Assembly: GCA_000493945.1 (NCBI GenBank)
Contig: AWNW01000050.1
Coordinates: 4,206-20,390, forward strand
Length of the DNA: 16,185 nt
Origin: Candidatus Hydrogenedens terephthalaticus JGI OTU-1
GTDB taxonomy: Bacteria > Hydrogenedentota > Hydrogenedentia > Hydrogenedentales > Hydrogenedentaceae
Direction of reading: 5' to 3'
Below the pieces are notes generated by a model. It was not told the origin of the DNA and did no database searches. It saw nothing but the letters and a program-made list of their open reading frames with translations. The translations under genes were made by a program, and so were the position numbers. Within the stretch, counting starts at the first letter, position 1. Every line of letters begins with the position of its first letter. Shown one piece after another: positions 7,612 to 14,928 of the stretch.

Positions 7612-7776
7612 AGAAATATTTAGTTATCCAAAATCCTAATATCTATACAACCATTGTTAGGGAATACCATACATCATTAACAGATAACATTAAAATATTG
7701 CTACAAATTACGATTTAATTAATAACTCCCATATTCTGGCTGATTAAATTACCAGAAACATTTATTTCCCTTAGTT

Positions 7777-8832
7777 TTATATTTCCCAGGAGTGGATTTT
7801 TTTTAATCGTTGTTCGATGATTGAAAATTTTTCTTTGAGCGTATGGAGACTTATTTTTGGGGAGGGAATTGGGAGGAGAGGTTCAACGATGTCGTATTTG
7901 AAGTAGGAATAAGTGTCTAATCCAACGAATTCTATATTTATTCTGTTTTTGAAGATTAAATTTAATATTCCTCGTAATCCGATGCCTGTTTCCCAGGCAG
8001 ATGTAAAAACTTTCATAGTAGATTTATCAGTGCATATTTTTTGCCATATTTCTTTTCCGTAAAGTATGGAGGGTTTAATTATAAAGACTATTTTTTCTAA
8101 ATAATTTTTACATATACTTTCTAATTCTATATTCCACTCTTCAAGGAATTCGTCAAGCCCTGCTTTGACAGGCGATAGATTAAGGTAGTTTGGCAATTCT
8201 GCTACTGTTTTAACGGGATCTTCAATATATAAAATCCCTTTGTCCGAAATTTGTTCTATAAGGTCTAATGTCTGATTTAATGTCCATTGTTGGTTTAAGT
8301 CTAAAACGATTTGTGCCTCACTTCCGATAATTTTTCTTGCCTCGTTTAGTAAATTTATTGCCGTTATTAAGGAATATTCGCCTAATTTTATTTTGAAAAT
8401 AGAATAGCCCTGATTCTTTTTTCTCTCTGCTTCTTCAAGGATGGTATTGAATTCACCTGCAAGGAGTGCATTTACTTTTATAGAAGTGTCTGATAAATTA
8501 TCCATATTAAAATTTAAATAATCAATAGCACTAACAGTGGCAAATTTTACCTCCGGAGATTTATCCAGAAAAGAAAAATCAATCTCGCCTAAAAAATGTT
8601 TGTAGTTTTTTTCTATCCATCCTATACATCTATTTATTTTTTCTTCTGTCGGCGGTAAAAGAGAAATCTCTCCCCATGATTTGTTTCCTTCGGCAACCTC
8701 AAAGTTTATGAGCAGTCCTTGTTTGTAGGAAAATGGAACACCACGGATAAAAACCTTCGTTCTTAATGGGATTTCGTAATGATAAATAGATAATTTTCGA
8801 ATATAAACGGGTTTCGTCATTATATAATCCAT
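7777..8832 (-). CDS. menC: o-Succinylbenzoate synthase (enolase superfamily, menaquinone synthesis)
   Basis: MenC dehydrates SHCHC to o-succinylbenzoate in the cytoplasm. The 351-residue chain has an enolase-type capping domain (about 1-125) and a barrel with the full catalytic set: KIK at 147-149 (Lys149 acid/base), Asp178 in VLDLN, Glu204 in YIEDP, Asp227 in AGLDE and Lys253 in IIKPS, with spacings close to those of E. coli MenC. Gene context next to menA and menB settles the role over a dipeptide epimerase or muconate cycloisomerase. The longest start overlaps menA by 13 bases. I think Met5 (ATG at 8820-8818) is more likely, because it forms a TAATG junction with the menA stop and the next residues (TKPVYIRK) are where homologues begin. 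Neither start has a clear ribosome site, so coupling to menA is expected. Last gene of the menB-menA-menC run. Confidence 0.88.
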   Translation of the reverse strand: MDYIMTKPVYIRKLSIYHYEIPLRTKVFIRGVPFSYKQGLLINFEVAEGNKSWGEISLLPPTEEKINRCIGWIEKNYKHFLGEIDFSFLDKSPEVKFATVSAIDYLNFNMDNLSDTSIKVNALLAGEFNTILEEAERKKNQGYSIFKIKLGEYSLITAINLLNEARKIIGSEAQIVLDLNQQWTLNQTLDLIEQISDKGILYIEDPVKTVAELPNYLNLSPVKAGLDEFLEEWNIELESICKNYLEKIVFIIKPSILYGKEIWQKICTDKSTMKVFTSAWETGIGLRGILNLIFKNRINIEFVGLDTYSYFKYDIVEPLLPIPSPKISLHTLKEKFSIIEQRLKKIHSWEI

Positions 8833-9713
8833 AACACAGAAAATAGGATGCTATATACCAACAGTAATTTTGCTGTATTGGCTAATAGTAAGTTTAACTC
8901 ACTACCTTTAAGTCGAAGCATAGATCTTATTAGAAATATGGAAGGAATTATTAGAACCATTAAGAACAGAATTTTCATCTTTCCATATTCTTTAAACGCC
9001 AGAAGAGAAGGAACAATAATAACACTTACAAGGAGCATTGTTATATACTCGATTTGTGCAAATCTTTTACCGAAACGGACGGCAAGGGTTCGTTTGCCAA
9101 CAAGGATATCGCTTTCAACATCGCGATAATTGTTCACGGTAAGAATGGCTACGGAGAAACAACCTGCAGAAATTCCTGCTAAAAGTCCGTGTAATGAGAA
9201 TTGAAAAGACTGGACATACTCCGTTCCCATTACCGCGACAGGACCGAAAAATATAAATACAAACAAATCACCCAAACCCAGATAACCCAGAGGTATCGGT
9301 CCTGCGGTATAAGCAAAAGCAAGTATTAATGAAACTGCACCAATGATTAAAATGGGCAAACCACCACGATAAATTAAATAGCATCCAGGAACTAAGGATG
9401 CAAGCACAATAACAGCCAATGCGAACTGCATTTGTTTTGGGGTGAGCCAACCAGCACTGGTTGCTCGCGTTGGACCTACACGGTCTTCGCGGTCAGCCCC
9501 TTTCAGGAAATCGAAGTAATCATTAGCATAATTGGATAATATCTGAATCAATATTGCACCGAATAAGGCGCATACAGCAGAAATTGCGTGGAAATGTCCA
9601 TCTCGAATTGCAATAGCAGTTCCCATTATGACAGGTGCAATACTTGCCCCTAATGTTTTAGGTCGTGCAGTTAAAAATAAGACCTTTAAGATTGAAGGTT
9701 TTTCTGTTGACAT
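8820..9713 (-). CDS. menA: 1,4-Dihydroxy-2-naphthoate polyprenyltransferase
   Basis: MenA is an integral-membrane UbiA-family enzyme that joins a polyprenyl diphosphate to DHNA, giving demethylmenaquinone. The 297 residues contain about eight or nine hydrophobic segments. The first aspartate motif NDYFD...GAD lies at 64-74 and is followed by the MenA-type GPTRATSAGWLT; the second, NNYRDVESD, is at 194-202, followed by GKRTLAVRFGK. These two Asp clusters bind the Mg-diphosphate. The NN-RD form of the second motif and the GPTR stretch separate MenA from UbiA and from chlorophyll synthases. It begins 34 bases after menB and overlaps menC. The Shine-Dalgarno is weak. Together with menB and menC it shows the classical (not futalosine) menaquinone route; menD, menE, menF and menH are not in the window. 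Confidence 0.93.
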   Translation of the reverse strand: MSTEKPSILKVLFLTARPKTLGASIAPVIMGTAIAIRDGHFHAISAVCALFGAILIQILSNYANDYFDFLKGADREDRVGPTRATSAGWLTPKQMQFALAVIVLASLVPGCYLIYRGGLPILIIGAVSLILAFAYTAGPIPLGYLGLGDLFVFIFFGPVAVMGTEYVQSFQFSLHGLLAGISAGCFSVAILTVNNYRDVESDILVGKRTLAVRFGKRFAQIEYITMLLVSVIIVPSLLAFKEYGKMKILFLMVLIIPSIFLIRSMLRLKGSELNLLLANTAKLLLVYSILFSVLWII

Positions 9714-9747
9714 GATAACTTTTTCAATCTACTAAAGAATTTTAATC

Positions 9748-10578
9748 TTATGGTTTTCGTGGAAACTTTGAAAAATCCGGGTCTCTTTTTTCGAGAAAGG
9801 CATTACGACCTTCCTGTCCCTCTTCGGTCATATAAAAAAGCATGGTAGCATTGCCGGCTAATTCGGTTAATCCTGCCTGTCCATCTTCATCTGCATTCAT
9901 TGCTGCTTTGATACAACGAAGGGCAATCGGAGACATTTTCAAAATTTGGCGACACCATGCTACTGTGGTTGCTTCCAATTCTTTCAGTGGCACTACCGTA
10001 TTTATTAGTCCCATTTGCAGTGCTTCCTGAGCGTTATATTGCTTGCATAAGAACCATATCTCCCTTGCTTTTTTTTGTCCAACAATTCTCGCTAAATGAG
10101 CAGAGCCATAACCCGCATCAAAAGAGCCAACTTTGGGTCCTGTTTGTCCGAATATAGCATTATCTGCGGCTATAGTCAAATCACATACCATTGCTAAAAT
10201 ATTTCCACCGCCTATAGCATATCCTGCAACCATTGCTATGACAGGCTTCGGACAGGTTCGTATCTGGCGGTGTAAATCCAAAACATTCAAACGATGATGT
10301 CCTGTCCGTGGGTCAATATATCCTGCTTCTCCACGGCACTTCTGGTCTCCACCGGAACAAAATGCTTTATCCCCTTCTCCGGTGAGGATAATTACTCCTA
10401 TCTGAGGGTCAAATCTTGCATCGGCGAGAGCATCACTAATTTCATCCAGAGTAATCGGCGTAAAGGCATTTCGACGATGAGGACGGTTGATAGTGATTTT
10501 TGCTATCCCTTCAGCTTTGTGATAAAAAATTTCTGAATACTTTTTTGCTTCCTGCCAGCATATCGTTACTTCACTCAT
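9748..10578 (-). CDS. menB: 1,4-Dihydroxy-2-naphthoyl-CoA synthase
   Basis: MenB closes the second ring of the naphthoquinone by an intramolecular Claisen condensation of o-succinylbenzoyl-CoA. The 276-residue crotonase-fold protein has FCSGGDQ at 73-79 (oxyanion hole and CoA site), AIGGGN at 121-126, and QTGPKVGSFD at 145-154. The QTG form is that of the bicarbonate-dependent MenB class, in which bicarbonate stands in for a side-chain carboxylate, and Asp154 matches the family's conserved Asp. The end (LFYMTEEGQEGRNAFLEKR, then DFSKF) is the strongly conserved MenB C-terminus. An AAGGAG site about ten bases upstream supports the start. It is the first gene of the menB-menA-menC transcript; an inverted repeat lies about 70 bases upstream. 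Confidence 0.96.
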   Translation of the reverse strand: MSEVTICWQEAKKYSEIFYHKAEGIAKITINRPHRRNAFTPITLDEISDALADARFDPQIGVIILTGEGDKAFCSGGDQKCRGEAGYIDPRTGHHRLNVLDLHRQIRTCPKPVIAMVAGYAIGGGNILAMVCDLTIAADNAIFGQTGPKVGSFDAGYGSAHLARIVGQKKAREIWFLCKQYNAQEALQMGLINTVVPLKELEATTVAWCRQILKMSPIALRCIKAAMNADEDGQAGLTELAGNATMLFYMTEEGQEGRNAFLEKRDPDFSKFPRKP

Positions 10579-10649
10579 GATAAAACTCCTTTATTTATTA
10601 TTTATAATAAGTTTTATATTTTATCGAAATAACGATTAACGCTTCCATT

Positions 10650-10670
10650 TTGTAAAAATAAGATTTACAA
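10650..10670. repeat. Inverted repeat TTGTAAA-N7-TTTACAA upstream of menB
   Basis: A perfect seven-base inverted repeat with a seven-base spacer lies in the gap between the divergent menB and pentapeptide genes, about 70 bases from the menB start. The size and symmetry suit a dimeric repressor or a small hairpin. In DNA this AT-rich such a repeat could be chance, and no regulator is known from the window. Confidence 0.3.
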
Positions 10671-10780
10671 TTTATCTTTACATAATACATAAGAGATTTT
10701 TATGTTAAGAGAAGGGAAAATAAATTATTCTAAGCAATTATTACTATTATTAATAATACGAATAAATTGTTTTGATAATA

Positions 10781-10809
10781 TTGATTTTTAATATAGTTAT
10801 TTGTATAAT
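10781..10809 (+). promoter_or_regulatory. Sigma70-type promoter for the pentapeptide-repeat gene
   Basis: TTGATT at 10781-10786, a 17-base spacer and a perfect TATAAT at 10804-10809 precede the pentapeptide gene. Transcription would begin near 10816, giving a leader of about 35 bases with no evident Shine-Dalgarno before the ATG at 10851. Confidence 0.6.
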
Positions 10810-10850
10810 TAAATTGGAGTAATGTTTCATAATTTATAAGAATAAATATT

Positions 10851-11600
10851 ATGGCAAATGTTTCTCATGTAGAAATAGTAAAACAAGGTCAAGAGGCAAT
10901 TGCTCGTTGGCGTGCATTAAATCCGCATGTCAACCTTGACCTTACGGGTATAACATTGCCACATTTTAATCTCGAAGGGCTGGATTTAACAAAGGCAGAT
11001 ATGTTGGGGGCAGATTTACGGTTTACTAACCTAAAAGGGGCTTGCCTGATGGGAACAAGGTTGATACGGGCAAATTTAGAAGGTGCTGATTTGGAAGGAG
11101 CCAATCTTATCTCTGCAGACCTAACGGATGCCAATCTCTCTGAGGTAAATCTTACAAAAGCAATTCTTCGCCATGCAAATCTAACGGATTGCAATATGAA
11201 AAAGGCTCGTCTGACACATGCGGATTTGATGAGTTGTGTTTTATTTCGATGTAAACTTTATGATGCGAATTTAAGAGGTGCTAATTTAAAAGATGCAGAT
11301 TTCAGTGCCGGTAGGCTTAAAGGGGCTGATTTGCGGGAAGTCATTGCCAATTCTGCAAAATTCTCCGGTGCAGACCTTACATACGCTAATTTAAAACAAG
11401 CCTGTTTATCTCATGCGGATTTTCGAAAAGCAAAATTAGTCGGAGCCAATTTATCAGCAGCCAATCTTCATGAGGCTTTACTTATTGAAGCAGATTTATC
11501 CGGCGCCAATTTGAGTGCGGCAATACTAAAACATGTTCATTCGAGTGAGGCGAGTTATAACCACGCTCATTTACAAAAAAACAGACCTTACAGGGGCTAA
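10851..11600 (+). CDS. Pentapeptide-repeat protein (frame broken near the end)
   Basis: After a short helical N-terminus (residues 1-25) the chain consists of A(D/N)LxX pentapeptide repeats from about residue 28 to 240, broken by a few irregular copies around 70-125 and 150-165. Such repeats fold into a right-handed quadrilateral beta-helix. Some members mimic DNA and protect gyrase (Qnr, MfpA), but most have no known job, and nothing here shows which. There is no signal peptide or membrane segment in this part. The frame ends at 11600 with non-repeat residues after a run of seven A at 11575-11581, while the repeats continue in perfect five-residue phase in the +1 frame to 11730. The intact product would be about 292 residues. 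It has its own promoter and a strong terminator, so it is a single-gene unit. Confidence 0.85.
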   Translation: MANVSHVEIVKQGQEAIARWRALNPHVNLDLTGITLPHFNLEGLDLTKADMLGADLRFTNLKGACLMGTRLIRANLEGADLEGANLISADLTDANLSEVNLTKAILRHANLTDCNMKKARLTHADLMSCVLFRCKLYDANLRGANLKDADFSAGRLKGADLREVIANSAKFSGADLTYANLKQACLSHADFRKAKLVGANLSAANLHEALLIEADLSGANLSAAILKHVHSSEASYNHAHLQKNRPYRG

Positions 11601-11730
11601 TCTTGAAAAAGCCAATCTTATCGGTGTAAATTTGTCGGGTTCTAATATTGAAGGAGCCAATTTAAAAGGAGCCCAAATTTCACTTCTTCAACGAATAAGA
11701 CTATGGGGGTTCTTCTTTTTTGAGTATTAA
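11575..11730 (+). pseudogene. Out-of-frame C-terminal repeats of the pentapeptide protein
   Basis: In the +1 frame from the A7 run the sequence reads KKTDLTGANLEKANLIG and on through several more A(N)LxX repeats, then a short basic, aromatic tail (LLQRIRLWGFFFFEY) and a stop at 11730. Repeat phase is kept exactly if one A of the run is skipped, so this is the natural end of the gene upstream, not a separate gene. It has no start codon or ribosome site of its own that makes sense. Sequencing error in the homopolymer, a true mutation and slippage are all possible. Confidence 0.75.
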
Positions 11731-11731
11731 C

Positions 11732-11772
11732 AAAAAATTCAGGGAGATTATCTCTCCCTGAATAGATTTTTT
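11732..11772. terminator. Strong bidirectional rho-independent terminator
   Basis: A perfect 11-base-pair stem (11737-11747 with 11753-11763) encloses a five-base loop. On the plus strand it is followed by six T at 11767-11772; on the minus strand by six T from the A run at 11732-11737. It sits in the short gap between the pentapeptide gene and the convergent TIM-barrel gene and should stop transcripts from both. Confidence 0.9.
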
Positions 11773-11793
11773 ATAGTTGTATGAAAAATGTCT

Positions 11794-12771
11794 TTAAATC
11801 AGCATAACTCTGCGGATAATCTTTTGACTTTCTGTCGCATCTAAAGTCCTTTGTGCCTTGCGTAATTCGGTAATGTCTAACTTCTCAAGTTTTTTATCTA
11901 ATATCATAATATTTCCAATTGCAATTTGTAATGCATATATCGGTTCCATCCGACTGGCTCGCAGGTCAAGATTTATATAACCTTTATATTTTGTTGTTCT
12001 TAAATAGAACAAAGTTTCCAGCAATTCCCACAAATGATAACCACCGGGAACGAGCATATCATCCGATAGAAGACAAGTATCGTTCAAATATACTTGAAAC
12101 AATTTTCCTGCACGGGAAATGTGTGCTATGGATTCTGCGGGTATCTCTCCTGCTATCATGGAATTAGAAAAACTTAAAGCAACACCAATATTTTTCATAG
12201 CAATTTCCTGACACATCGCAAGGGCTCTACCTGCGGAAGAAACAGTAATGTATTTACGAGGGTTACGGGGTTTGTATAAAATAGACACATTAATATCTGG
12301 CGAAGCGTATTTGGCAATTGTTTTGACGGAAGATATTATTGTGTTCCATTGATTTAAATAATCTACATGGAAAGGATAATCGGAACCATCTGTATATAAA
12401 CGGAGAACAACTTCGGTAGTCCCAAGTCCTCGTGCAATATCTACTGCCTTGCGACCTTCATCAATGGCTGTGCTACGCATTTTCGGATGTTGATGTCCTA
12501 ATGCTCCTAATGCATATTTTCTACTCTCTGAAAAATCAACAGATACTGCAGAACAAGCAATATCGTAATCTTTAAGCATTCTTTTTACTGTTTTCACCGG
12601 CAGGTCCGTGGTGATATCTGTTTGACGAATTTCTATCGCTCCAATACTTTTAAGTTTAGGAATAATTGCCAGTGCCTCTGTAAATTTAATGGGTTCACGA
12701 TAACCTTCCTTACAATAATCATCATATACTGTGTCAAAAATCCCAAGTGTAGTTGAAAAACGAAGTGTCAT
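11794..12771 (-). CDS. Xylose-isomerase-like TIM-barrel protein with altered metal site
   Basis: The 325 residues follow the sugar isomerase/AP endonuclease 2 TIM-barrel pattern: strand FSTTLGIFD at the start, IGAIEIR near 43-49, AGIDEGRKAVDIARGLG-type helix near 102-117 followed by VVLRLYTDGSDYP, then the strand ISILYKPRNPRKY at about 162-174, ALSFSNSMIAGE at 198-209, VYLNDTC at 227-233 and INLDLRASRMEP at 266-277. In active xylose isomerases the third-named strand carries Glu (IExKP) and the next carries Asp and His (LDxGHxxxGE). Here these are Leu165, Ser200 and Asn203, and the His before NxD is Tyr228, so most metal ligands seem lost while the fold and KPxxP are kept. It may bind a sugar without catalysis or use other chemistry. 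The start is supported by a strong AAGGAGG and by a consensus promoter. Confidence 0.75.
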   Translation of the reverse strand: MTLRFSTTLGIFDTVYDDYCKEGYREPIKFTEALAIIPKLKSIGAIEIRQTDITTDLPVKTVKRMLKDYDIACSAVSVDFSESRKYALGALGHQHPKMRSTAIDEGRKAVDIARGLGTTEVVLRLYTDGSDYPFHVDYLNQWNTIISSVKTIAKYASPDINVSILYKPRNPRKYITVSSAGRALAMCQEIAMKNIGVALSFSNSMIAGEIPAESIAHISRAGKLFQVYLNDTCLLSDDMLVPGGYHLWELLETLFYLRTTKYKGYINLDLRASRMEPIYALQIAIGNIMILDKKLEKLDITELRKAQRTLDATESQKIIRRVMLI

Positions 12772-12836
12772 TTTTTCCTCCTTATCTAATGTTTAAGGAT
12801 TACAAGTTAGTTATAGGATTACATAAAGGAAATGTG

Positions 12837-12865
12837 ATTATACACTAAAAACGAAAATTTGTCAA
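12837..12865 (-). promoter_or_regulatory. Perfect-consensus sigma70 promoter for the TIM-barrel gene
   Basis: On the minus strand TTGACA (12865-12860) and TATAAT (12842-12837) are both exact and are separated by exactly 17 bases. Transcription would begin near 12830, about 60 bases before the ATG at 12771. A promoter this close to consensus suggests strong constitutive expression unless a repressor overlaps it. Confidence 0.85.
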
Positions 12866-13024
12866 TACCTTTTTTATAAAGTTTTGTTATACTTGAACTT
12901 TTGCATTTTTGCTGACTGACTTTTTTATTACTATTTCTATAATTCAATAATTTGTCTATAATTTTATAATCTGGTATAGGAATATTTAAAAGAGCAATGT
13001 TTAGCCCAGAGAATTGTTTTTCAT

Positions 13025-13597
13025 TTAGTTCCAGTTGATTCTACCCAAACCTTTTAATAGGTCTTTTAAACTCTGACTAATGTCCTGTTTTTTTAATAAA
13101 ACTTCCCCACGAAGGTCATGCTGTATAAACTTTTCTGCTGTGAGTTCACCTTCTTTTATTTTCTTGATTAATGGAACATAGGTTTCTACAATCTCTACAA
13201 TCAAACCTAATGAATGCACAAATTGTGCGTAAGACAAGGTATTTTCATCTATAGGCAAATCAATGGAGAAACGGACCTCTCCTCGCATAGGTTCGTATGA
13301 AAATTTACCAACGATAATACGGAAATTAATCCAATGCAACGCCAGTAATAAATCCAGCAAACAATCCTGGGGGATATTCCCATAAGGAGCCTGTATCAGA
13401 CTTTGCGTGCGGAAAGAAATACATTTTTTTTCTATCATAGGGTCAATAGTTAGCATGTAAACGGGACTATGCTCGGAAGCCCTCCAACCTGTATAAATAA
13501 TTCCTTCCTGTTCCGAAGGTTCATTTACCGCTTCATAATTCTTCCAGCCAAATCTTTCTAAATATTCCATTATTAGTTGCAAAGTTATGTGTCTCAT
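13025..13597 (-). CDS. YbjN-like domain protein
   Basis: The 190-residue cytoplasmic protein has the alpha/beta layout of the YbjN family (a fold like type III secretion chaperones). An N-terminal helix ending in FGWKNY is followed by strands through YMLTIDP and CISFRTQSL, a helix LLDLLLALHWINFR, then GKFSYEPMRGEVRFSIDLPI, which is the family's characteristic strand pair, and a helix SYAQFVHSLGLIVEIVETYVPLIKKI. The last 40 residues are a polar helical tail. Members are small binding proteins with no known enzymatic activity. The start has an AAGGTG ribosome site. It is transcribed in the same direction as the glycosyltransferase gene but is separated from it by 224 bases, with a possible promoter of its own. 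Confidence 0.6.
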   Translation of the reverse strand: MRHITLQLIMEYLERFGWKNYEAVNEPSEQEGIIYTGWRASEHSPVYMLTIDPMIEKKCISFRTQSLIQAPYGNIPQDCLLDLLLALHWINFRIIVGKFSYEPMRGEVRFSIDLPIDENTLSYAQFVHSLGLIVEIVETYVPLIKKIKEGELTAEKFIQHDLRGEVLLKKQDISQSLKDLLKGLGRINWN

Positions 13598-13629
13598 TTC
13601 CGCACCTTAAATTTATGTTTATCATTATC

Positions 13630-13657
13630 ATTATAACATTAAAATTTATTCATCAAA
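13630..13657 (-). promoter_or_regulatory. Possible promoter for the YbjN-like gene
   Basis: On the minus strand a perfect TATAAT (13635-13630) lies about 35 bases before the gene. The -35 is weaker: TTGATG with a 15-base spacer or TTTGAT with 16. In DNA this AT-rich the -10 match alone is modest evidence. Confidence 0.4.
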
Positions 13658-13821
13658 ACATAATCTTAAATCAAAACACAAAATTTTTATTTGTGTCCCT
13701 TTTACTAAAATTATTATTAACTTACAATCCCATCATGTTTGTAATTAAAGGCTCTATTTTTCCGCCTACTCTCAAAATTTGCTTCTGTTATTGGATAGCA
13801 GGGAAGTAACCAATATTTGAT

Positions 13822-14928
13822 TTATATCTGAGTTGATTTTATGTAGTTCTGAATTTTTTGATTATCAGGGTTTATTTTAAGTAAGTGATAAAAGTATTCC
13901 CGTGCTTTTTCCTTTTCGCCTAACTCCAATAAAACAATTCCCATCGCTTCAAGAATTTCGCAATCATCGGGTCGAATACGATTTGCCTGTTTTAAAGCAG
14001 ATAGAGCATCATCCCATCGTGTTGTTTCTATATAAAGTAGTGATAGATTTCGCCATGCTGGGAAATAGTTTGGGTTTAGTTTGACTGCGATCTGGAAAGA
14101 CTGCTCTGCTTCCTTTTTGTGTCCTAAAATAAATAAAAGGCTTCCAATTTCTGCCCACCATTCAGGATGATTTGTTTCTTTTTCAAGTGCTTTACGATAG
14201 TATTCCAAAGCATCTGGGAAATGTCCCATCTCGGCATATTGACTTGCCAGTTCTGCGTATGAATGAGGATTATCAGGCTGTTGCAGTGTTTTCTTTTTAC
14301 CCAAATGTAAATACATTTTCTGCTTCTCAAATATTTTCTCTTTCGATTTACGCTCTCCATAATGGTGGATAATAATTTCTTCATTATCAATTATAGGGAT
14401 GCTTGCTTGTTGTAATGAGTTGAGGACTGTTTCATGCACAGGTCCTTCAAATTTTATCTCCGGTAGATTAGGGAATAAACGAATTTTTGCACTGGGGAAC
14501 CATCCCGGAAATTCTTTAGCCCACACATCATTTTTGGGAGCATATTGGAAATCACTACGGTCTGTTCTTTGTGTATAATTTCTTGTCCATAAACGGTAGG
14601 CACAAAAAATATTCTTCTCTGCTAACTGTCGAAGTTTTATGCCATCTTCCGATGATAATCGTTCATCGGCATCGAAAATAAAAATCCATTTGCCGGTGCA
14701 TAATTTTAAGGATTCGTTGCGTGCATACGAGAAATCATCCTGCCAGGGGATACATCTTATTTTGGCACCTGCAGACTTTGCTATAGATATTGTCTCATCT
14801 ACAGACCCCGTATCTACAATACAAATTTCGTCAACAAATGATTTAAGATTTTCTAAACATTCCGGGAGAACCTGTTCTTCATCCCTCACAATCATAGCAA
14901 CAGAAAGAAGGGGGGCAACATTGTTCAT
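13822..14928 (-). CDS. Family 2 glycosyltransferase with C-terminal TPR repeats
   Basis: Residues 5-100 are a GT-A nucleotide-sugar fold: LLSVAMIVRDEE at the N-terminus, IVDTGSVDETI near 37-47 and the metal-binding FDADE at 85-89 (DxD). A WQDDFSYARNESL stretch at 62-74 and an RLFP...GPVHE segment near 160 are typical of the SunS/WaaE-like branch that transfers a sugar to lipids or peptides. From about 222 to 360 there are four TPR units (pattern W/Y...L...G...A...Y/F...A....P), which often hold the acceptor or partner proteins. No membrane segment is seen, so it is cytoplasmic or peripheral. Length fits TPR-fused members. It starts within the stop of the 116-residue gene (ATGA) and so is translationally coupled to it. 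Donor and acceptor are unknown. Confidence 0.88.
   Translation of the reverse strand: MNNVAPLLSVAMIVRDEEQVLPECLENLKSFVDEICIVDTGSVDETISIAKSAGAKIRCIPWQDDFSYARNESLKLCTGKWIFIFDADERLSSEDGIKLRQLAEKNIFCAYRLWTRNYTQRTDRSDFQYAPKNDVWAKEFPGWFPSAKIRLFPNLPEIKFEGPVHETVLNSLQQASIPIIDNEEIIIHHYGERKSKEKIFEKQKMYLHLGKKKTLQQPDNPHSYAELASQYAEMGHFPDALEYYRKALEKETNHPEWWAEIGSLLFILGHKKEAEQSFQIAVKLNPNYFPAWRNLSLLYIETTRWDDALSALKQANRIRPDDCEILEAMGIVLLELGEKEKAREYFYHLLKINPDNQKIQNYIKSTQI

Noticed and set aside
10822..10839. A five-codon open frame after GGAG in the pentapeptide leader
   Set aside because: Such a short frame with ordinary residues gives no sign of an attenuator; there is no matching hairpin pair.
10889..11194. 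A 101-codon minus-strand open frame opposite the pentapeptide gene
   Set aside because: The periodic Arg/Ser/Ala pattern is a by-product of reading the pentapeptide repeats in reverse.
13615..13809. A 64-codon plus-strand open frame in the gap before the glycosyltransferase gene
   Set aside because: It is very Ile/Leu/Asn-rich as expected from random AT-rich DNA, has no ribosome site or promoter, and overlaps the probable upstream region of the YbjN-like gene.
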